A DNA stretch of 64,000 nt from Labilibacter sediminis (lineage in GTDB: Bacteria; Bacteroidota; Bacteroidia; Bacteroidales; Marinilabiliaceae), in assembly GCF_005877885.1 (NCBI RefSeq), contig NZ_VCHY01000021.1, forward strand, positions 55,218 to 119,217, read 5' to 3'. A program made the translations under genes and the position numbers. Under the pieces are notes generated by a model. The model did no database searches and had not been told where the DNA came from. It saw only the letters and a list, made by a program, of their open reading frames with translations. Each line of letters starts with the position of its first letter. Position 1 is the first letter of the stretch. Of the stretch, positions 46,501 to 55,772 are shown one piece after another.

Positions 46501-46620
46501 AGCAACAATGGTCGTAATAGTATCATTTAATTGAACAAAAAACACAATAGATGCCCCAGTAAAATTCTTAATTAATACTAACTGTTGCTCCCAACTTTTT
46601 TGCATTTCTTGATTAATCAT
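43561..46620 (-). CDS. Hybrid histidine kinase, GAF-PAS-PAS-PAS-HisKA-HATPase-REC
   Basis: A 1019-residue cytosolic hybrid kinase. A GAF domain (1-160) is followed by a PAS domain (about 165-280, VPWRLDLITNEFIYLGSQSER). A second PAS-like domain has a cysteine cluster (CYEHFRGRKSKCEECP, about 330-345). A third PAS (about 400-525) precedes the HisKA helix with FLANMSHEIRTPMNAIIG (His about 550), and the HATPase domain has intact boxes (LVNNALKFTKEG, DTGIGISEEK, GTGLGLSIVQKLI). A receiver domain follows with IFMDLRMPVLDG (Asp about 841), then a helical C-terminal domain of about 95 residues. There is no membrane segment, so it senses internal signals or the adjacent membrane sensor. It is the third gene of the five-gene signalling operon. 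Confidence 0.93.
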   Translation of the reverse strand: MINQEMQKSWEQQLVLIKNFTGASIVFFVQLNDTITTIVASTDSNHTTFRSGVNLPNNVGVIERVKESKSTIVINKDSISTLAQESLEIKTGYSSIIGYPVFHTQNNIWGIIVAMDKNGLSFTKAHLSMISTFEKTISDQINLLQIKGAKQRLISKSQGIKPSAVDYLLESINGVPWRLDLITNEFIYLGSQSERITGYTHNDWPTLQEWSNTIHPEDREWAVNYCGNQTTKGKDHFFEYRLIKKDGSMIWVRDVVKLVVDDNDNPIELSGFIIDITELKEKEKKVSLLNDRLKYILSSTNTILNIVDGQGNIVFHSHKDVKAIDKKCYEHFRGRKSKCEECPRRKPVKSKTTFYYKPLEDTEKTMQITAFPFKGDNGELFMAEVRVDISERVAAEKEIADLKDQLEFSMNAGHIAFLEYDLKEESIKTNTFFEKVTGYKFNNRKINLTWILSRIHSEEIENIQSTFLQNIANSREKIDFEFRFLDAANKYIWLRFSGKVVKFDKDSNPLLVSGIINDISAYKSLLGDLTIERNKSLSASKAKSLFLANMSHEIRTPMNAIIGFSELLSKHIEKPPLNGYLNSIKSSGKILLALINDLLDLEKIEAGKMLLSKEFVDFGRIIQEIEQTFLMVSSEKNVIIRISKPATFPTSINIDSLKIKQILLNLVNNALKFTKEGNVTIQYSFKFDNNSDKGALLFSVIDTGIGISEEKQTTIFEPFIQDKNPNKKEHQGTGLGLSIVQKLIHMMDGTISLVSSENKGSNFSILIPNVQSSKQSYAEQNEEVYNSPRFNKELVLLADDIESNLDILKAFCSDLNLTYELARNGIEVIEKAKSKLPKMIFMDLRMPVLDGYKAIEKIRSNEKLKQIPVIAISASSQSYEVEDIYKAGFNGFIEKPIIVSKLNKELSKYLITNPYNKQEPLRKYIPNEKSSFSENERQELQKKFDQKIIPVWKGLKEILSSEKLNLFSENLKEITQKVKWIELEEYIKQLNIAIQSFDYESIQKLLIKFKNYTNQIKDI

Positions 46621-46648
46621 GATATTGGTTTTGATTATGAATTAAAGA

Positions 46649-47296
46649 CTATAATTCTATTATTTTATTTTTTATAGCGTACATGACAAGGCTAGCACTA
46701 TTTCGGCAATTGGTTTTTGATAATAGGCTACTCCTGTGTCCTTTAACTGTCTGAGCACTGATGAAAAGTTTTTCAGCAATTTCTTCATTTGTTAATCCGT
46801 TACATATTTCTCTACAGACCTCTATTTCTCTGTTAGAAAGTAATGATTTACTCTCTTTCTGCTTATCCATTGGTTTCCCAATATTGTTAATGATACGACG
46901 CAATAATTCATTGGAGAAATAACAATCGCCTCCAAGAACAGCACTTATTGCTTTCTCAATTTCTTTAATCCCACTATCTTTTAACAAAAATCCTTTTACC
47001 CCTGCTTCAATCATTTTATAATAGTACTCCTCATCTCCATTCATAGATAGAGCCATAACCTTAAGATTAGGATTTCTTTCAACAGCTATTTTAGTAGCTT
47101 CTATACCATTCATAATGGGCATTGAAATATCCATTAATACCAAGTCCGGTTGCAACTCCTCAACCTTATCTAAAAACTCTTTACCATTACTTGCTTCGCC
47201 TACTATTTTCCCAACCCCTTCAATTTCAATTAAATTTCTAAGCCCTTCTCTAAAAATGAGATGATCATCTACTAAAAATAATTTTGCGTTAGCCAT
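46649..47296 (-). CDS. NarL/LuxR-type response regulator
   Basis: A 215-residue DNA-binding response regulator. The receiver domain (1-120) has the acidic pair VDDH and the phosphoacceptor D56 in LMDISMP. The C-terminal LuxR-type helix-turn-helix (about 150-210) starts with LSNREIEVCREICNGLTNEEIAEKL and carries the recognition helix SAQTVKGHRSSLLSKTNC. It begins 12 bases after the upstream kinase's stop codon, so that kinase, a NarX-type enzyme, is its probable partner. Target genes are not known; self-regulation of the island is possible. Confidence 0.95.
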   Translation of the reverse strand: MANAKLFLVDDHLIFREGLRNLIEIEGVGKIVGEASNGKEFLDKVEELQPDLVLMDISMPIMNGIEATKIAVERNPNLKVMALSMNGDEEYYYKMIEAGVKGFLLKDSGIKEIEKAISAVLGGDCYFSNELLRRIINNIGKPMDKQKESKSLLSNREIEVCREICNGLTNEEIAEKLFISAQTVKGHRSSLLSKTNCRNSASLVMYAIKNKIIEL

Positions 47297-47308
47297 GTGA
47301 TTTTATAT

Positions 47309-48745
47309 TTATTCGTTTATAAGCCTAATATTTATGCTTGTTCCATTATCTGGTGAAGAGGTAATTTGGTATTGTCCCCCAAGTGATTGAATGCGCGTTT
47401 TCATATTAACCAATCCAGAACCTCTTTTCTCATTAATTACATCCGATACAACAAATCCTTTACCATCATCTGAATAAAAAATATCGAGAAAATCATTGGC
47501 CACAATTTCAATTTTAATCAGTTTTGCTTCTGCATGTTTAATGGAGTTGTTAATACATTCACAGAGCAAACGGTAAATAGTTATTTCGTATTCTTCTTTA
47601 AGCCTTGAAGATAGTTTATTCTCATATATAAACTCAATATGTGAAACATTTCTAATCCTATTTATAAATGTTTTTAATGCCGTATTTAATCCAAAGCTCA
47701 TTAGAGTGTTAGGACTTATGTTATTTGACACTTCTCTTAAACTGGCTATAGTCTCTTCCAATGTCTCCTCCATCTTCGAAATAATAACCTTCTTATCCAT
47801 TTTTGCCTTTGGCTTATTAAACCATTGAAGGTAAAGTTTTGTAGTTGATAACAATGGACCAATACCATCATGTAATTCCTGAGCAAATCGCCTCCGTTCC
47901 TTCTCTTCTGTCTGAATAACTGTTTGAAGTAACTTTTTTTGAAGTTCCTTTCTGGTCGACAAGTCACGTAATGTAATCATTATGGCGTTAGTCCCTTTAT
48001 ATCTAACCGGATAACCATTTAACTCATACTCAGTTCGGTTTACTCCAATACGCAACTCAATCATTGATTCTCCATGTTGAACTACACGACTGATATACTC
48101 TTTTGTCAATAACTGATCCTCAGGGCAAATAAGTTTACTTATAAACATTGCATCTTCAGTCTGTGTATTTGCCGGATATAAGGATCGAGCATGTGGATTA
48201 GAACTTATAATTAATCCATGCTTATCAACAATTAAAATTGGATCAGGACTAGCATTAAAAATGTTTCTAAATTTTTCCTCTTCACTTCTAAGCTCTTGGA
48301 GTAATTCCTTTAGTTCGTCATTCTTGGTTTTTAAGCTATGCAATAACCGTATATTATTCTCTTGTAAGTTATATTGGTCGATAGCCTTTCCCACTATAAT
48401 TGTTAGCTTTTTAGGACTGATTGGTTTATTGATATAATTAAATATCCGCCCCCTGTTAATGGCTTCTGCAATTTGTTCCTGATCGATATAATCTGTGATG
48501 AGTATTCGCTGAACAGATGGAAATTGACTATTTATCTTCTCAAAAAAATCAATCACAGATTCACCAATATTTATATGATCACATATAATTACCTTAATGT
48601 CATTTTTCTCTAAAATTTCAAATGCTGTGAGAGCCGTATCTCTAAATAAGATTTCATACATATCCCCAAATATCATCTGAAATAATTTTATGGAATCTGG
48701 ATTATTCTCAACAATTAGGATTTTATCTTTCGTCACTTTTAGCAT
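47309..48745 (-). CDS. REC-PAS histidine kinase of the NarX/HisKA_3 type
   Basis: A 478-residue cytosolic protein. The N-terminal receiver domain (1-125) has phosphoacceptor D56 in IICDHINIGES and the lysine in INKPISPKK. A helix of about 25 residues leads to a PAS domain (about 165-270, FRNIFNASPDPILIVDKHG). The kinase has a HisKA_3 helix (ERRRFAQELHDGIGP, His about 290) and a HATPase domain with CECINNSIKHAEA, SDDGKGF and GSGLVNMKTRIQSL. It is the first gene of the five-gene operon, and its kinase type pairs with NarL-type regulators such as the one it precedes. Confidence 0.94.
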   Translation of the reverse strand: MLKVTKDKILIVENNPDSIKLFQMIFGDMYEILFRDTALTAFEILEKNDIKVIICDHINIGESVIDFFEKINSQFPSVQRILITDYIDQEQIAEAINRGRIFNYINKPISPKKLTIIVGKAIDQYNLQENNIRLLHSLKTKNDELKELLQELRSEEEKFRNIFNASPDPILIVDKHGLIISSNPHARSLYPANTQTEDAMFISKLICPEDQLLTKEYISRVVQHGESMIELRIGVNRTEYELNGYPVRYKGTNAIMITLRDLSTRKELQKKLLQTVIQTEEKERRRFAQELHDGIGPLLSTTKLYLQWFNKPKAKMDKKVIISKMEETLEETIASLREVSNNISPNTLMSFGLNTALKTFINRIRNVSHIEFIYENKLSSRLKEEYEITIYRLLCECINNSIKHAEAKLIKIEIVANDFLDIFYSDDGKGFVVSDVINEKRGSGLVNMKTRIQSLGGQYQITSSPDNGTSINIRLINE

Positions 48746-49339
48746 GCCTTAAAAATAGAATAATACCTGAAGAATGATAATCATATATTTCACAATATTA
48801 TAGCACAAAAAACACATTCTTGTTACTACAGACAACTAAATACGCTTGTCCATAGATTTTGTTTCCTAATATGATAAATGCCTAATCGCATATATTTAAA
48901 ACAGTACTAATTGTTAAAATAAATAGTACAAAAGAGGGGTATAGCAATAATACTTTAAGGTTGTTTGGATAAAATTCTTCTAAAAGATATTTCTCCATTT
49001 TATTCATCTTTATTACCCAATAAACACTGCTGTTATCGCATAACGCAGCATATATATGCGCAATACTTATAATGAATTTTAGCTACAACCAAACAGTAAT
49101 TATCTCCTGATCAAATAACTATTCTCCTTATTTAATATTCAACCTTATTGGGTACTTCCAAACACCCCATATGTCAAGTTGAATTGCTACTTAATGATCA
49201 CTAAATCAATACAAGCGTCAAATATATTTGCATGTATATTTTTTAATGCACAATGAATTCAATGAGTCTAAAATAAAGTATATGTGCATTACTAAATACA
49301 ATAATTCATCAGTAAGCAAACTTCTAAACAAATATCAAT
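48746..49339. other. Divergent intergenic region between the kinase operon and the chemotaxis operon
   Basis: 594 AT-rich bases without a convincing gene. On the plus strand TATATTTG at 49223-49230 fits the -7 consensus for the chemoreceptor at 49340, though no TTTG box stands at the right distance. A short plus-strand frame (49228-49458) overlaps the chemoreceptor and is rejected. The length and central position make it the likely control point for both halves of the signalling island. Confidence 0.4.
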
Positions 49340-51382
49340 ATGAATTGGAACAATCTAAAATTGGGAAAAAAGTTTTCGTTGGCCTTTGGAATTATCATTG
49401 TATTAATGGTTGTATCAGGCTATTGGGCCATCAATGGTATTGGAGACATAGTCTTTGATGCCGGAGAGGTAATTGATGGTAATAAACTTAGAACAGAATT
49501 GGAGGATAAATATGTAGATCATCTGTTGTGGGCACAAAATTTAAATAAGTTGCTTACCGACGAAACAGTGACAACGCTAAATGTAGAAACTGACCATCAT
49601 AAATGTGCATTTGGGAAATGGTATTACGGAGAAGGTCGTTCTCATGCAGAGAAATTAGTACCGGAACTGGCAGAAGTTTTTGAGGAATTTGAAAAACCAC
49701 ATGAGCATTTACATCATTCTGCCATTAAAATATCAGAAGTATTTGAACAACTGGATTGGAGAGTTGCCGTTAAATTAAAACAAGCAGAAATAGACCACAT
49801 TAAATGGCTTGCCAAGGTAAAGGATGCCATATATGTAAATAATAGTAGAACAATAGATGTAATTAAAGATCCGACCCAGTGTAACTTTGGCAAATGGTTA
49901 GCATCCGATGAGATGACAGAGTTAAAACATCAACACTCGGAAACAAAGGAAATTATTGATAAAATTTCATTACATCATGATAAACTACACCAAAGCGTAG
50001 TCATTGCAGAACAATTTCAGAGAAATGGACAAACCAAGCAGGCAATGGATTATTTTTCAAATGAAATTGTTAGCAATACAAATCAGGTTTTAAATGAATT
50101 AAATTCTTTCAGTAATTGGTTTGAGAATGATTTAATGGGGATGACTGAGGCCAACCATATATATCAATCGGAAACAATGAAACATTTATCTACTATGGGA
50201 AGGCTATTCGAAGAGGCTGTTCATAGTTCAGAGGATTATATTCTTACTGATGAAATAATGTTAAATGAAGCAACAAATACAAGAGTTGGTGTCATTATGT
50301 TTGTGATTATGGCAGTTGCTATTGCCATAATTCTTGCTCTTTTTATTACACGTAGCTTAATTAATCCCATTAATAAATCACTAAAGTTTGCTAATAAAGT
50401 AGCAACAGGCGATTTAACGGCAACTATTGATGTAGAGCAAAAAGATGAGATTGGAGAGTTAGCTCTTTCCTTAAAACAGATGGTTCGTCGATTAAAAGAC
50501 ATTGTATCAAATATAAAATCTGGTTCAGATAATATAGCCAGCGCTAGTCAGCAATTAAGCTCAGGGGCACAACAGATTTCATCAGGTGTGAGCGAGCAGG
50601 CAGCATCGGCTGAAGAAGTTTCTTCGTCGATGGAAGAAATGGCTGCTAACATTCAGCAGAATACTGAAAATGCCGTAAAAACAATGGATATTTCGAGTAA
50701 ATCATCCAACTCTGTAGAGCAGGTTGCTATGGCCTCAGAACAAAGCATGAATGCTGTAAGAGACATCTTTTCTAAAATAAATGTAGTAGTAGAAATTGCT
50801 GAGAAAACAGATTTACTAGCGATTAATGCTGCAGTTGAAGCCGCAAGAGCCGGAGATCAAGGTAGAGGTTTTGCCGTTGTTGCAGCGGAAGTTAGAAAAC
50901 TTGCAGAAAGAAGTCAGTTAGCAGCCAGCGAAATAGTTGCATTGGCAGATAAAGGATTAAAAATGACAGAAGGTTCTAATGACTTGTTAAAATCAATTGT
51001 CCCTGATATTCAAGAAACTTCTCGTTTGGTTGAAGAGATTGCCTCTGCTAGTCGTGAACAAGAATCAGGTGTTAGTCAGGTAAATATGGCTGTGCAGCAA
51101 TTGAGCATGGTGACTCAACAGAACGCTTCTTCATCTGAAGAAATGGCTGGAAGCTCAGAAGAGATGGCTCAACAGGCTTCGGATCTTGAACGTGTTACTC
51201 AATTTTTCAGGGTAGATAATGAAAGTTTTACCCAAAGCAAACCTTCTGTGGTTGTTTCTAACATGGAAAATCCACCTAAATCCAATGGGAATGGGAATGG
51301 AAAAATGAATCTGAAAAAAAATCAACTTCAATTTGAGCTTGGAAATTTTGAATCTGATAGTTCAGGGTATGAACCTATGTAA
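49340..51382 (+). CDS. Chemoreceptor with two CZB (zinc-binding) domains
   Basis: A 680-residue methyl-accepting chemotaxis protein. A first membrane helix (about 12-30) is followed by two tandem CZB-like domains. The first has H61, C89 in CAFGKW, and H121/H125; the second has H153, C181 in CNFGKW, and H212/H216, so both keep the full His/Cys ligand set. A second membrane helix (about 313-333), a HAMP domain (about 335-390) and a long signalling domain (400-630) with tip [32 protein letters not shown] follow. CZB domains bind zinc and in known receptors mediate responses to metals or chlorine oxidants. The two domains lie between the membrane helices, i.e. probably periplasmic, whereas known CZB domains are usually cytoplasmic. 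It heads the che operon. Confidence 0.9.
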   Translation: MNWNNLKLGKKFSLAFGIIIVLMVVSGYWAINGIGDIVFDAGEVIDGNKLRTELEDKYVDHLLWAQNLNKLLTDETVTTLNVETDHHKCAFGKWYYGEGRSHAEKLVPELAEVFEEFEKPHEHLHHSAIKISEVFEQLDWRVAVKLKQAEIDHIKWLAKVKDAIYVNNSRTIDVIKDPTQCNFGKWLASDEMTELKHQHSETKEIIDKISLHHDKLHQSVVIAEQFQRNGQTKQAMDYFSNEIVSNTNQVLNELNSFSNWFENDLMGMTEANHIYQSETMKHLSTMGRLFEEAVHSSEDYILTDEIMLNEATNTRVGVIMFVIMAVAIAIILALFITRSLINPINKSLKFANKVATGDLTATIDVEQKDEIGELALSLKQMVRRLKDIVSNIKSGSDNIASASQQLSSGAQQISSGVSEQAASAEEVSSSMEEMAANIQQNTENAVKTMDISSKSSNSVEQVAMASEQSMNAVRDIFSKINVVVEIAEKTDLLAINAAVEAARAGDQGRGFAVVAAEVRKLAERSQLAASEIVALADKGLKMTEGSNDLLKSIVPDIQETSRLVEEIASASREQESGVSQVNMAVQQLSMVTQQNASSSEEMAGSSEEMAQQASDLERVTQFFRVDNESFTQSKPSVVVSNMENPPKSNGNGNGKMNLKKNQLQFELGNFESDSSGYEPM

Positions 51383-51409
51383 TAGCTTATCTTTTCAAAG
51401 ATTTATTCT

Positions 51410-52594
51410 ATGAATTTACATATTTCAATACCACATACTGATTGGCATTTAAAAATATTTATATTGACATTTTGCTTCTTCCCAATTACAACAATGTCTC
51501 AAGATAAGAAACCATCATTATTGGATATTGAGTTCAATGTAATTGCAGATGTAGTGAATATACATCAAGGTTCGCAAGATGTTCATAATGGGAAAACTTT
51601 ATTTCTTGGATTAGAACAGCTAGGGGTCAGTATAAATCCATTCAGAGAGGTTGGCAACAGGACCTTATTGCATTTCAATATTCTAAATGCTCATGGGGCA
51701 ATGCCATCAGAAAATTATATTGGAGATTTGCAAATAGCTTCAAATATTGAAGCCGGAAATTACATAGGATTATTTGAGGCCTACCTGGAACAGACCTACA
51801 ATAATCATAGCATCAGAATTGGTCAGCTCGATTTAAACGGGGCTTTCTTATATACTGATCCGGCTTTATATTTCAGCAACAGTTCCTTTGGTATTATGCC
51901 TTCTGTTTCATGTAATGTGGGTTGCTCCATTTATCCAATATCTGCATTAGGATTTATATACAGATATAGCCATAAAAGTATAACACTGCAAATAGGTTTA
52001 TACGATGGTGATCCCGGTTCTGTTGAGGACAATAATTTTAATCTACAGCCATCATTGTCTGAAAAACAAGGTTTATTATCCATCACAGAAGCTCAGTATA
52101 ATTTTGTAGGGAAACTTAATGGATCTGTAAAGTTGGGAAGCTTTTTTCATTCCGCTAATTTTCTTCCTTTTGAAGATTCAGAGAACATATATCGTAGTAA
52201 TTATGGAGGATACATTCTATATGAGCAAAGTCTGGGACTAACTAAATTGAAATCTTCAAAATATAACTTTTTTATAAAAGGTGGTTTTGCTCCATCAGAT
52301 AGAAACTTTATTAGCTCATTTGCAGGAGTTGGAATAGTTGTTAATTCACTCCTAAACATTTTCGATGAAGATCAATTAGGAATTGCTTTTGCGCAAGCAT
52401 ATATATCTAAGGCTTTAAGAAATATGCAACCAGTGTATGACAATTCGGAAACAAGTATTGAATTGTTTTATGGATTTACATTTCTCAAGCACTTTAGCAT
52501 ACAACCTTCTATACAATATATAGTTAACCCAGGAGCTTTAAAAACAAATAGTGATGCGCTTATTTCATTATTTAGATTTCAGGCTTCACTTTAG
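51410..52594 (+). CDS. OprB-family-like porin
   Basis: A 394-residue outer-membrane protein. After an unusually polar start (MNLHISIPHTDWHLK) comes a hydrophobic segment (IFILTFCFFPITTMS) and then a beta-rich mature domain resembling carbohydrate-selective porins: DVVNIHQGSQDVHNGKTLFLGLEQLGV, IRIGQLDLNGAFLYTDPALYF, ALGFIYRYSHKSITLQIGLYDGDPG and the C-terminal SIQPSIQYIVNPGALK. It lies 28 bases after the chemoreceptor gene and just before the receiver gene, an odd position for a porin. The transported substrate may be the attractant sensed by the system. Another reading is a barrel protein of unrelated function. Confidence 0.75.
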   Translation: MNLHISIPHTDWHLKIFILTFCFFPITTMSQDKKPSLLDIEFNVIADVVNIHQGSQDVHNGKTLFLGLEQLGVSINPFREVGNRTLLHFNILNAHGAMPSENYIGDLQIASNIEAGNYIGLFEAYLEQTYNNHSIRIGQLDLNGAFLYTDPALYFSNSSFGIMPSVSCNVGCSIYPISALGFIYRYSHKSITLQIGLYDGDPGSVEDNNFNLQPSLSEKQGLLSITEAQYNFVGKLNGSVKLGSFFHSANFLPFEDSENIYRSNYGGYILYEQSLGLTKLKSSKYNFFIKGGFAPSDRNFISSFAGVGIVVNSLLNIFDEDQLGIAFAQAYISKALRNMQPVYDNSETSIELFYGFTFLKHFSIQPSIQYIVNPGALKTNSDALISLFRFQASL

Positions 52595-52637
52595 CGAATG
52601 CAATATGGATAAATATGGGGGTAAAAAATACTATACA

Positions 52638-53048
52638 ATGGATTTAAAAAAACTAAAATTCTATTTGGTGGATGATAGTAACGAATTTTTAATTGCCATG
52701 AAACTTTATCTGGAACAGGAATTAGGAGTTAAAATTATTGGCGTTGCCAAAGATGGAAGTGAAGCATTGAATGATCCCGAGATATTTAGTGCCGATTTTA
52801 TTCTTATGGATATAATCATGAAAAATATAGATGGGATACGTGCCACCAATCAACTAAGTCAACATGGAATTGAGTCTAAAATTATAGCTATTACAAATAG
52901 TAGAGAATATTATAACAAACAGGATTTAATTAAAATTGGATTTAAGGGTTGCATAAGTAAAAATCTAGTATTTAAGGAATTAAACATTGCTTTGGATGAT
53001 ATTATAAAAGGAAAACACTATTTCTCAAGTAATATTGTTATCAGCTAA
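52638..53048 (+). CDS. CheY-like single-domain response regulator
   Basis: About 136 residues from the ATG at 52638, which starts MDLKKLKFYLVDDS and is preferred to longer in-frame starts (52551, 52605) because the receiver fold begins here; the longest would also overlap the porin. The acidic pair, phosphoacceptor D58 in LMDIIM, T86 and K108 are all in place, so it is a functional receiver domain. It has no DNA-binding domain. Placed directly before cheA, it is the probable phosphorylation target. Its IGVAKDGSEAL start is nearer to NarL/LytR receivers than to classical CheY. Confidence 0.85.
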   Translation: MDLKKLKFYLVDDSNEFLIAMKLYLEQELGVKIIGVAKDGSEALNDPEIFSADFILMDIIMKNIDGIRATNQLSQHGIESKIIAITNSREYYNKQDLIKIGFKGCISKNLVFKELNIALDDIIKGKHYFSSNIVIS

Positions 53049-53127
53049 AAGATAAAAACACTATTGCAAGCATAGTACAATTAGTAATCTTAAAAGTTAA
53101 CTAATCATTAGTCATAATATCAACCAT

Positions 53128-55140
53128 ATGAGCATTAATGACATATCTAAATTTAAACATCTCTTTATTGAGGAGGCCACAAGCCTCTTAAATTCAATGG
53201 AGAGCATTATACTTGAGCTTGAATCACATCCTAATAATCTGGATTTAATTCAAGAAGTATTTCGAGTAATGCATACAATAAAAGGGGTGAGTGGAATGTA
53301 TGCCTATCAGGGAATGAGTGATTTAACCCATAGCGTTGAAAATATTTACGACCTGATTCGAAATGGTATTGTTCCGGTGTCACAAGATATTTTGGATACT
53401 ACACTAACTGTGGTTGATCAACTTTTTGCTTTACTGAAGGATAAAGATATTGAGGACGAAAAAAATGCATCAAGACAAAAAGAATTACTATACTGGTGCG
53501 AAACTTTTTTGGCAAATGTTAATCATTCTAATGAAAAGATTCAATTAAAAAAGAATTCAGATTCTCATAAAAAGGTTACATATAATGTTATTTTACATAC
53601 CCTCCAGAGTGTTGTAGACAGAAAGATAAACATCTTTTATACCATTAAAGATCTAGCCGAAATAGGAGAAATCAAATCCATAAATCCATTAGCTGTTGAG
53701 GCGGAAGAAGAAGAAAGGTGGAGTATTTTTATAGTGGGTGAATTTGGTAATGAAGATATTGAAGATGCACTTATGTTTGTATATGAATATTGCATTATCA
53801 GAAAAGTAGCAGACTTCGATATTTTTAATAACAAGGAGTTGGATGAAAATCAAAATGAATTGCTTGCCGAAGAGTTAATGCATCATTCTAAAGCAGAACA
53901 ATCAGTAATTACTACTTCTGATAAGCTTACTCCTTCTTCAATTAAAACCAGTAAGCCGGAAGCAATGATTGATTCTATTAAACAAAATATGAATCGTGTT
54001 GCTGTGGACTCCGAAAAACTGGATCATCTGATGTACTTAGTTAGTGAACTGATTACTACCTCATCGCAGTTAAACTTAACCACTACTTCCAATAATTACA
54101 ACTCCATTCGTTCTCATCTGGAAAAGCTGGATAAGCTGTCAAAGCAATTCAGAAATAATGCCCTGGATATACGACTAATACCTATACGTGATATCATGCC
54201 TAAATTTAACAGATTGGTGCGTGATGTCTCATTAGACCTTGGAAAAGAAGTAGAGTTTCTAACTGAAGGAATGAGCACTGAATTAGATAAAACGTCTATT
54301 GATATGGTTGCAGAACCCTTGGTTCATATGATCCGTAACGCACTGGATCATGGTATTGAAAGTCCGGAAATAAGAGAAGAAAACGGAAAGACTAGAAAGG
54401 GAGTAATAAAACTTAAAGCATATAATTCAGGAAGTGATATTTTTATTGAAGTTTCTGATGATGGTAAGGGACTTAATAAAGACAAGATAATTGAAAAGGC
54501 CATTGAAAAAGGACTTATAAACAATCGCGAAAATTTAAACAATAAAGAAGCTCTTTTTTTAATTTGCCAGCCAGGGTTTACGACAGCTTCTGAGGTAACT
54601 TCTATTTCAGGCCGAGGTGTAGGTATGGATGTTGTGCGACAAAAAATTGCAGAGATGAGAGGTGAATTGGAAATTTCAAGCGAAGTTGGAAAAGGTAGCT
54701 TATTTACTATTAAGTTGCAGCAGTCCATTGCCATTTTAGATACTTTGTTGATTCGCTCAAATAAGATGAAGTTTTTGCTGCCGTTATCCGATGTTGAAGT
54801 ATGTACACAAAAGCCATATCATGAAATAAATGATCGCTTACATCATGGTACTATTGACCATGAAAATGAACTCATCCCCTTTATTTCTATACGAAAGTTA
54901 TTTGAGCTGGAAGAGCATGATACCCCAATGGCAAAAATGATAATTATTAAAAAAAATAACTTAAGATGTGCCATTTGTGCAGATGAAATTATTGGACAAC
55001 ATCAGGCTGTATTAAAACCAATGGGAGACCTTGTAAAAAGCCATAAAGAAATTTCAGCAGCCAGTGTCTTAGGCAATGGAGAAGTAGCCTTTTTACTGGA
55101 TACTAATTCATTCAAGTATGATAAACATTACGATAGTTAA
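53128..55140 (+). CDS. cheA: Chemotaxis histidine kinase CheA
   Basis: A 670-residue kinase. The Hpt domain (1-110) has phosphorylated His49 in VMHTIKGVSG. A short linker and a P2-like region (about 150-240) follow. The dimerisation helix (about 295-340, SEKLDHLMYLVSELIT) precedes the HATPase domain with VHMIRNALDHGIESPE, DDGKGL and GRGVGMDVVRQKI. The C-terminal CheW-like domain (about 530-665, SIAILDTLLIRSNKMKFLLP) docks receptor complexes. Together with the chemoreceptor, cheW and the receiver protein it makes a complete minimal signalling path. The usual adaptation genes cheB and cheR are absent in the window. Confidence 0.95.
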   Translation: MSINDISKFKHLFIEEATSLLNSMESIILELESHPNNLDLIQEVFRVMHTIKGVSGMYAYQGMSDLTHSVENIYDLIRNGIVPVSQDILDTTLTVVDQLFALLKDKDIEDEKNASRQKELLYWCETFLANVNHSNEKIQLKKNSDSHKKVTYNVILHTLQSVVDRKINIFYTIKDLAEIGEIKSINPLAVEAEEEERWSIFIVGEFGNEDIEDALMFVYEYCIIRKVADFDIFNNKELDENQNELLAEELMHHSKAEQSVITTSDKLTPSSIKTSKPEAMIDSIKQNMNRVAVDSEKLDHLMYLVSELITTSSQLNLTTTSNNYNSIRSHLEKLDKLSKQFRNNALDIRLIPIRDIMPKFNRLVRDVSLDLGKEVEFLTEGMSTELDKTSIDMVAEPLVHMIRNALDHGIESPEIREENGKTRKGVIKLKAYNSGSDIFIEVSDDGKGLNKDKIIEKAIEKGLINNRENLNNKEALFLICQPGFTTASEVTSISGRGVGMDVVRQKIAEMRGELEISSEVGKGSLFTIKLQQSIAILDTLLIRSNKMKFLLPLSDVEVCTQKPYHEINDRLHHGTIDHENELIPFISIRKLFELEEHDTPMAKMIIIKKNNLRCAICADEIIGQHQAVLKPMGDLVKSHKEISAASVLGNGEVAFLLDTNSFKYDKHYDS

Positions 55141-55191
55141 TCTATCAAGTAATGATTCATTGTAAAAAATATCAACTAAAAGTATAATAAA

Positions 55192-55740
55192 ATGGATAAA
55201 AAAAATATTGAATCGTATTTAACATTTCTATTAAAAGGAGAAATGTTTGCTGTTAGTGTTAATAAGGTATTGGAGATAATTGAAACAGGTGAAGAACATA
55301 CTATATCATATCTACCAAAGGCAGCAAAATCAATATCTGGAGTAGTAAACTTTAGGGGTAATGTTATTCCGGTTATTGATACCCGTATTAAGTTTGATCT
55401 TCAATCCTTTCAGGAAAAGGAAAAATTTGTGGTGATAGTTTTAAACCTACTCATAAATGATCGTGAACAAATGGTCGGAGCCATGGCTGATAAGGTAGTC
55501 GATGTAATAGAAATTGATCAGGCTGAAATAAAATCAGTTCCAGAAGTTGGGCAAGGCTATAATTCAGAATTTATACATGGTGTTGTGCATAGAAATAACA
55601 AATTTATTATGCTACTAAATCTGGAAGAAGCAATAGGCACAGAGGCCATTACAAAATTACGACTGGATAAAAATGAAGATATTACCATGACAAACCAAAC
55701 AAAGCCATCAGAAGCAATAAATAATATCGAATTGTCTTAA
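55192..55740 (+). CDS. cheW: Chemotaxis coupling protein CheW
   Basis: A 182-residue scaffold that links chemoreceptors to CheA. The CheW fold is evident: YLTFLLKGEMFAVSVNKVLEIIE, GVVNFRGNVIPVIDTRIKF, MVGAMADKVVDVIEI and a final strand/helix (VVHRNNKFIMLLNLEEAI). About 35 residues extend beyond the fold with no clear role. It lies 51 bases after cheA and 32 bases before the first small PAS-like gene. Confidence 0.93.
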   Translation: MDKKNIESYLTFLLKGEMFAVSVNKVLEIIETGEEHTISYLPKAAKSISGVVNFRGNVIPVIDTRIKFDLQSFQEKEKFVVIVLNLLINDREQMVGAMADKVVDVIEIDQAEIKSVPEVGQGYNSEFIHGVVHRNNKFIMLLNLEEAIGTEAITKLRLDKNEDITMTNQTKPSEAINNIELS

Positions 55741-55772
55741 CATAAACCAAGCAGCAATAGGCGCTTTATACA

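Noticed and set aside
49228..49458. Short plus-strand gene ahead of the chemoreceptor
   Set aside because: It overlaps the start of the chemoreceptor in another frame and has no domain-like sequence.
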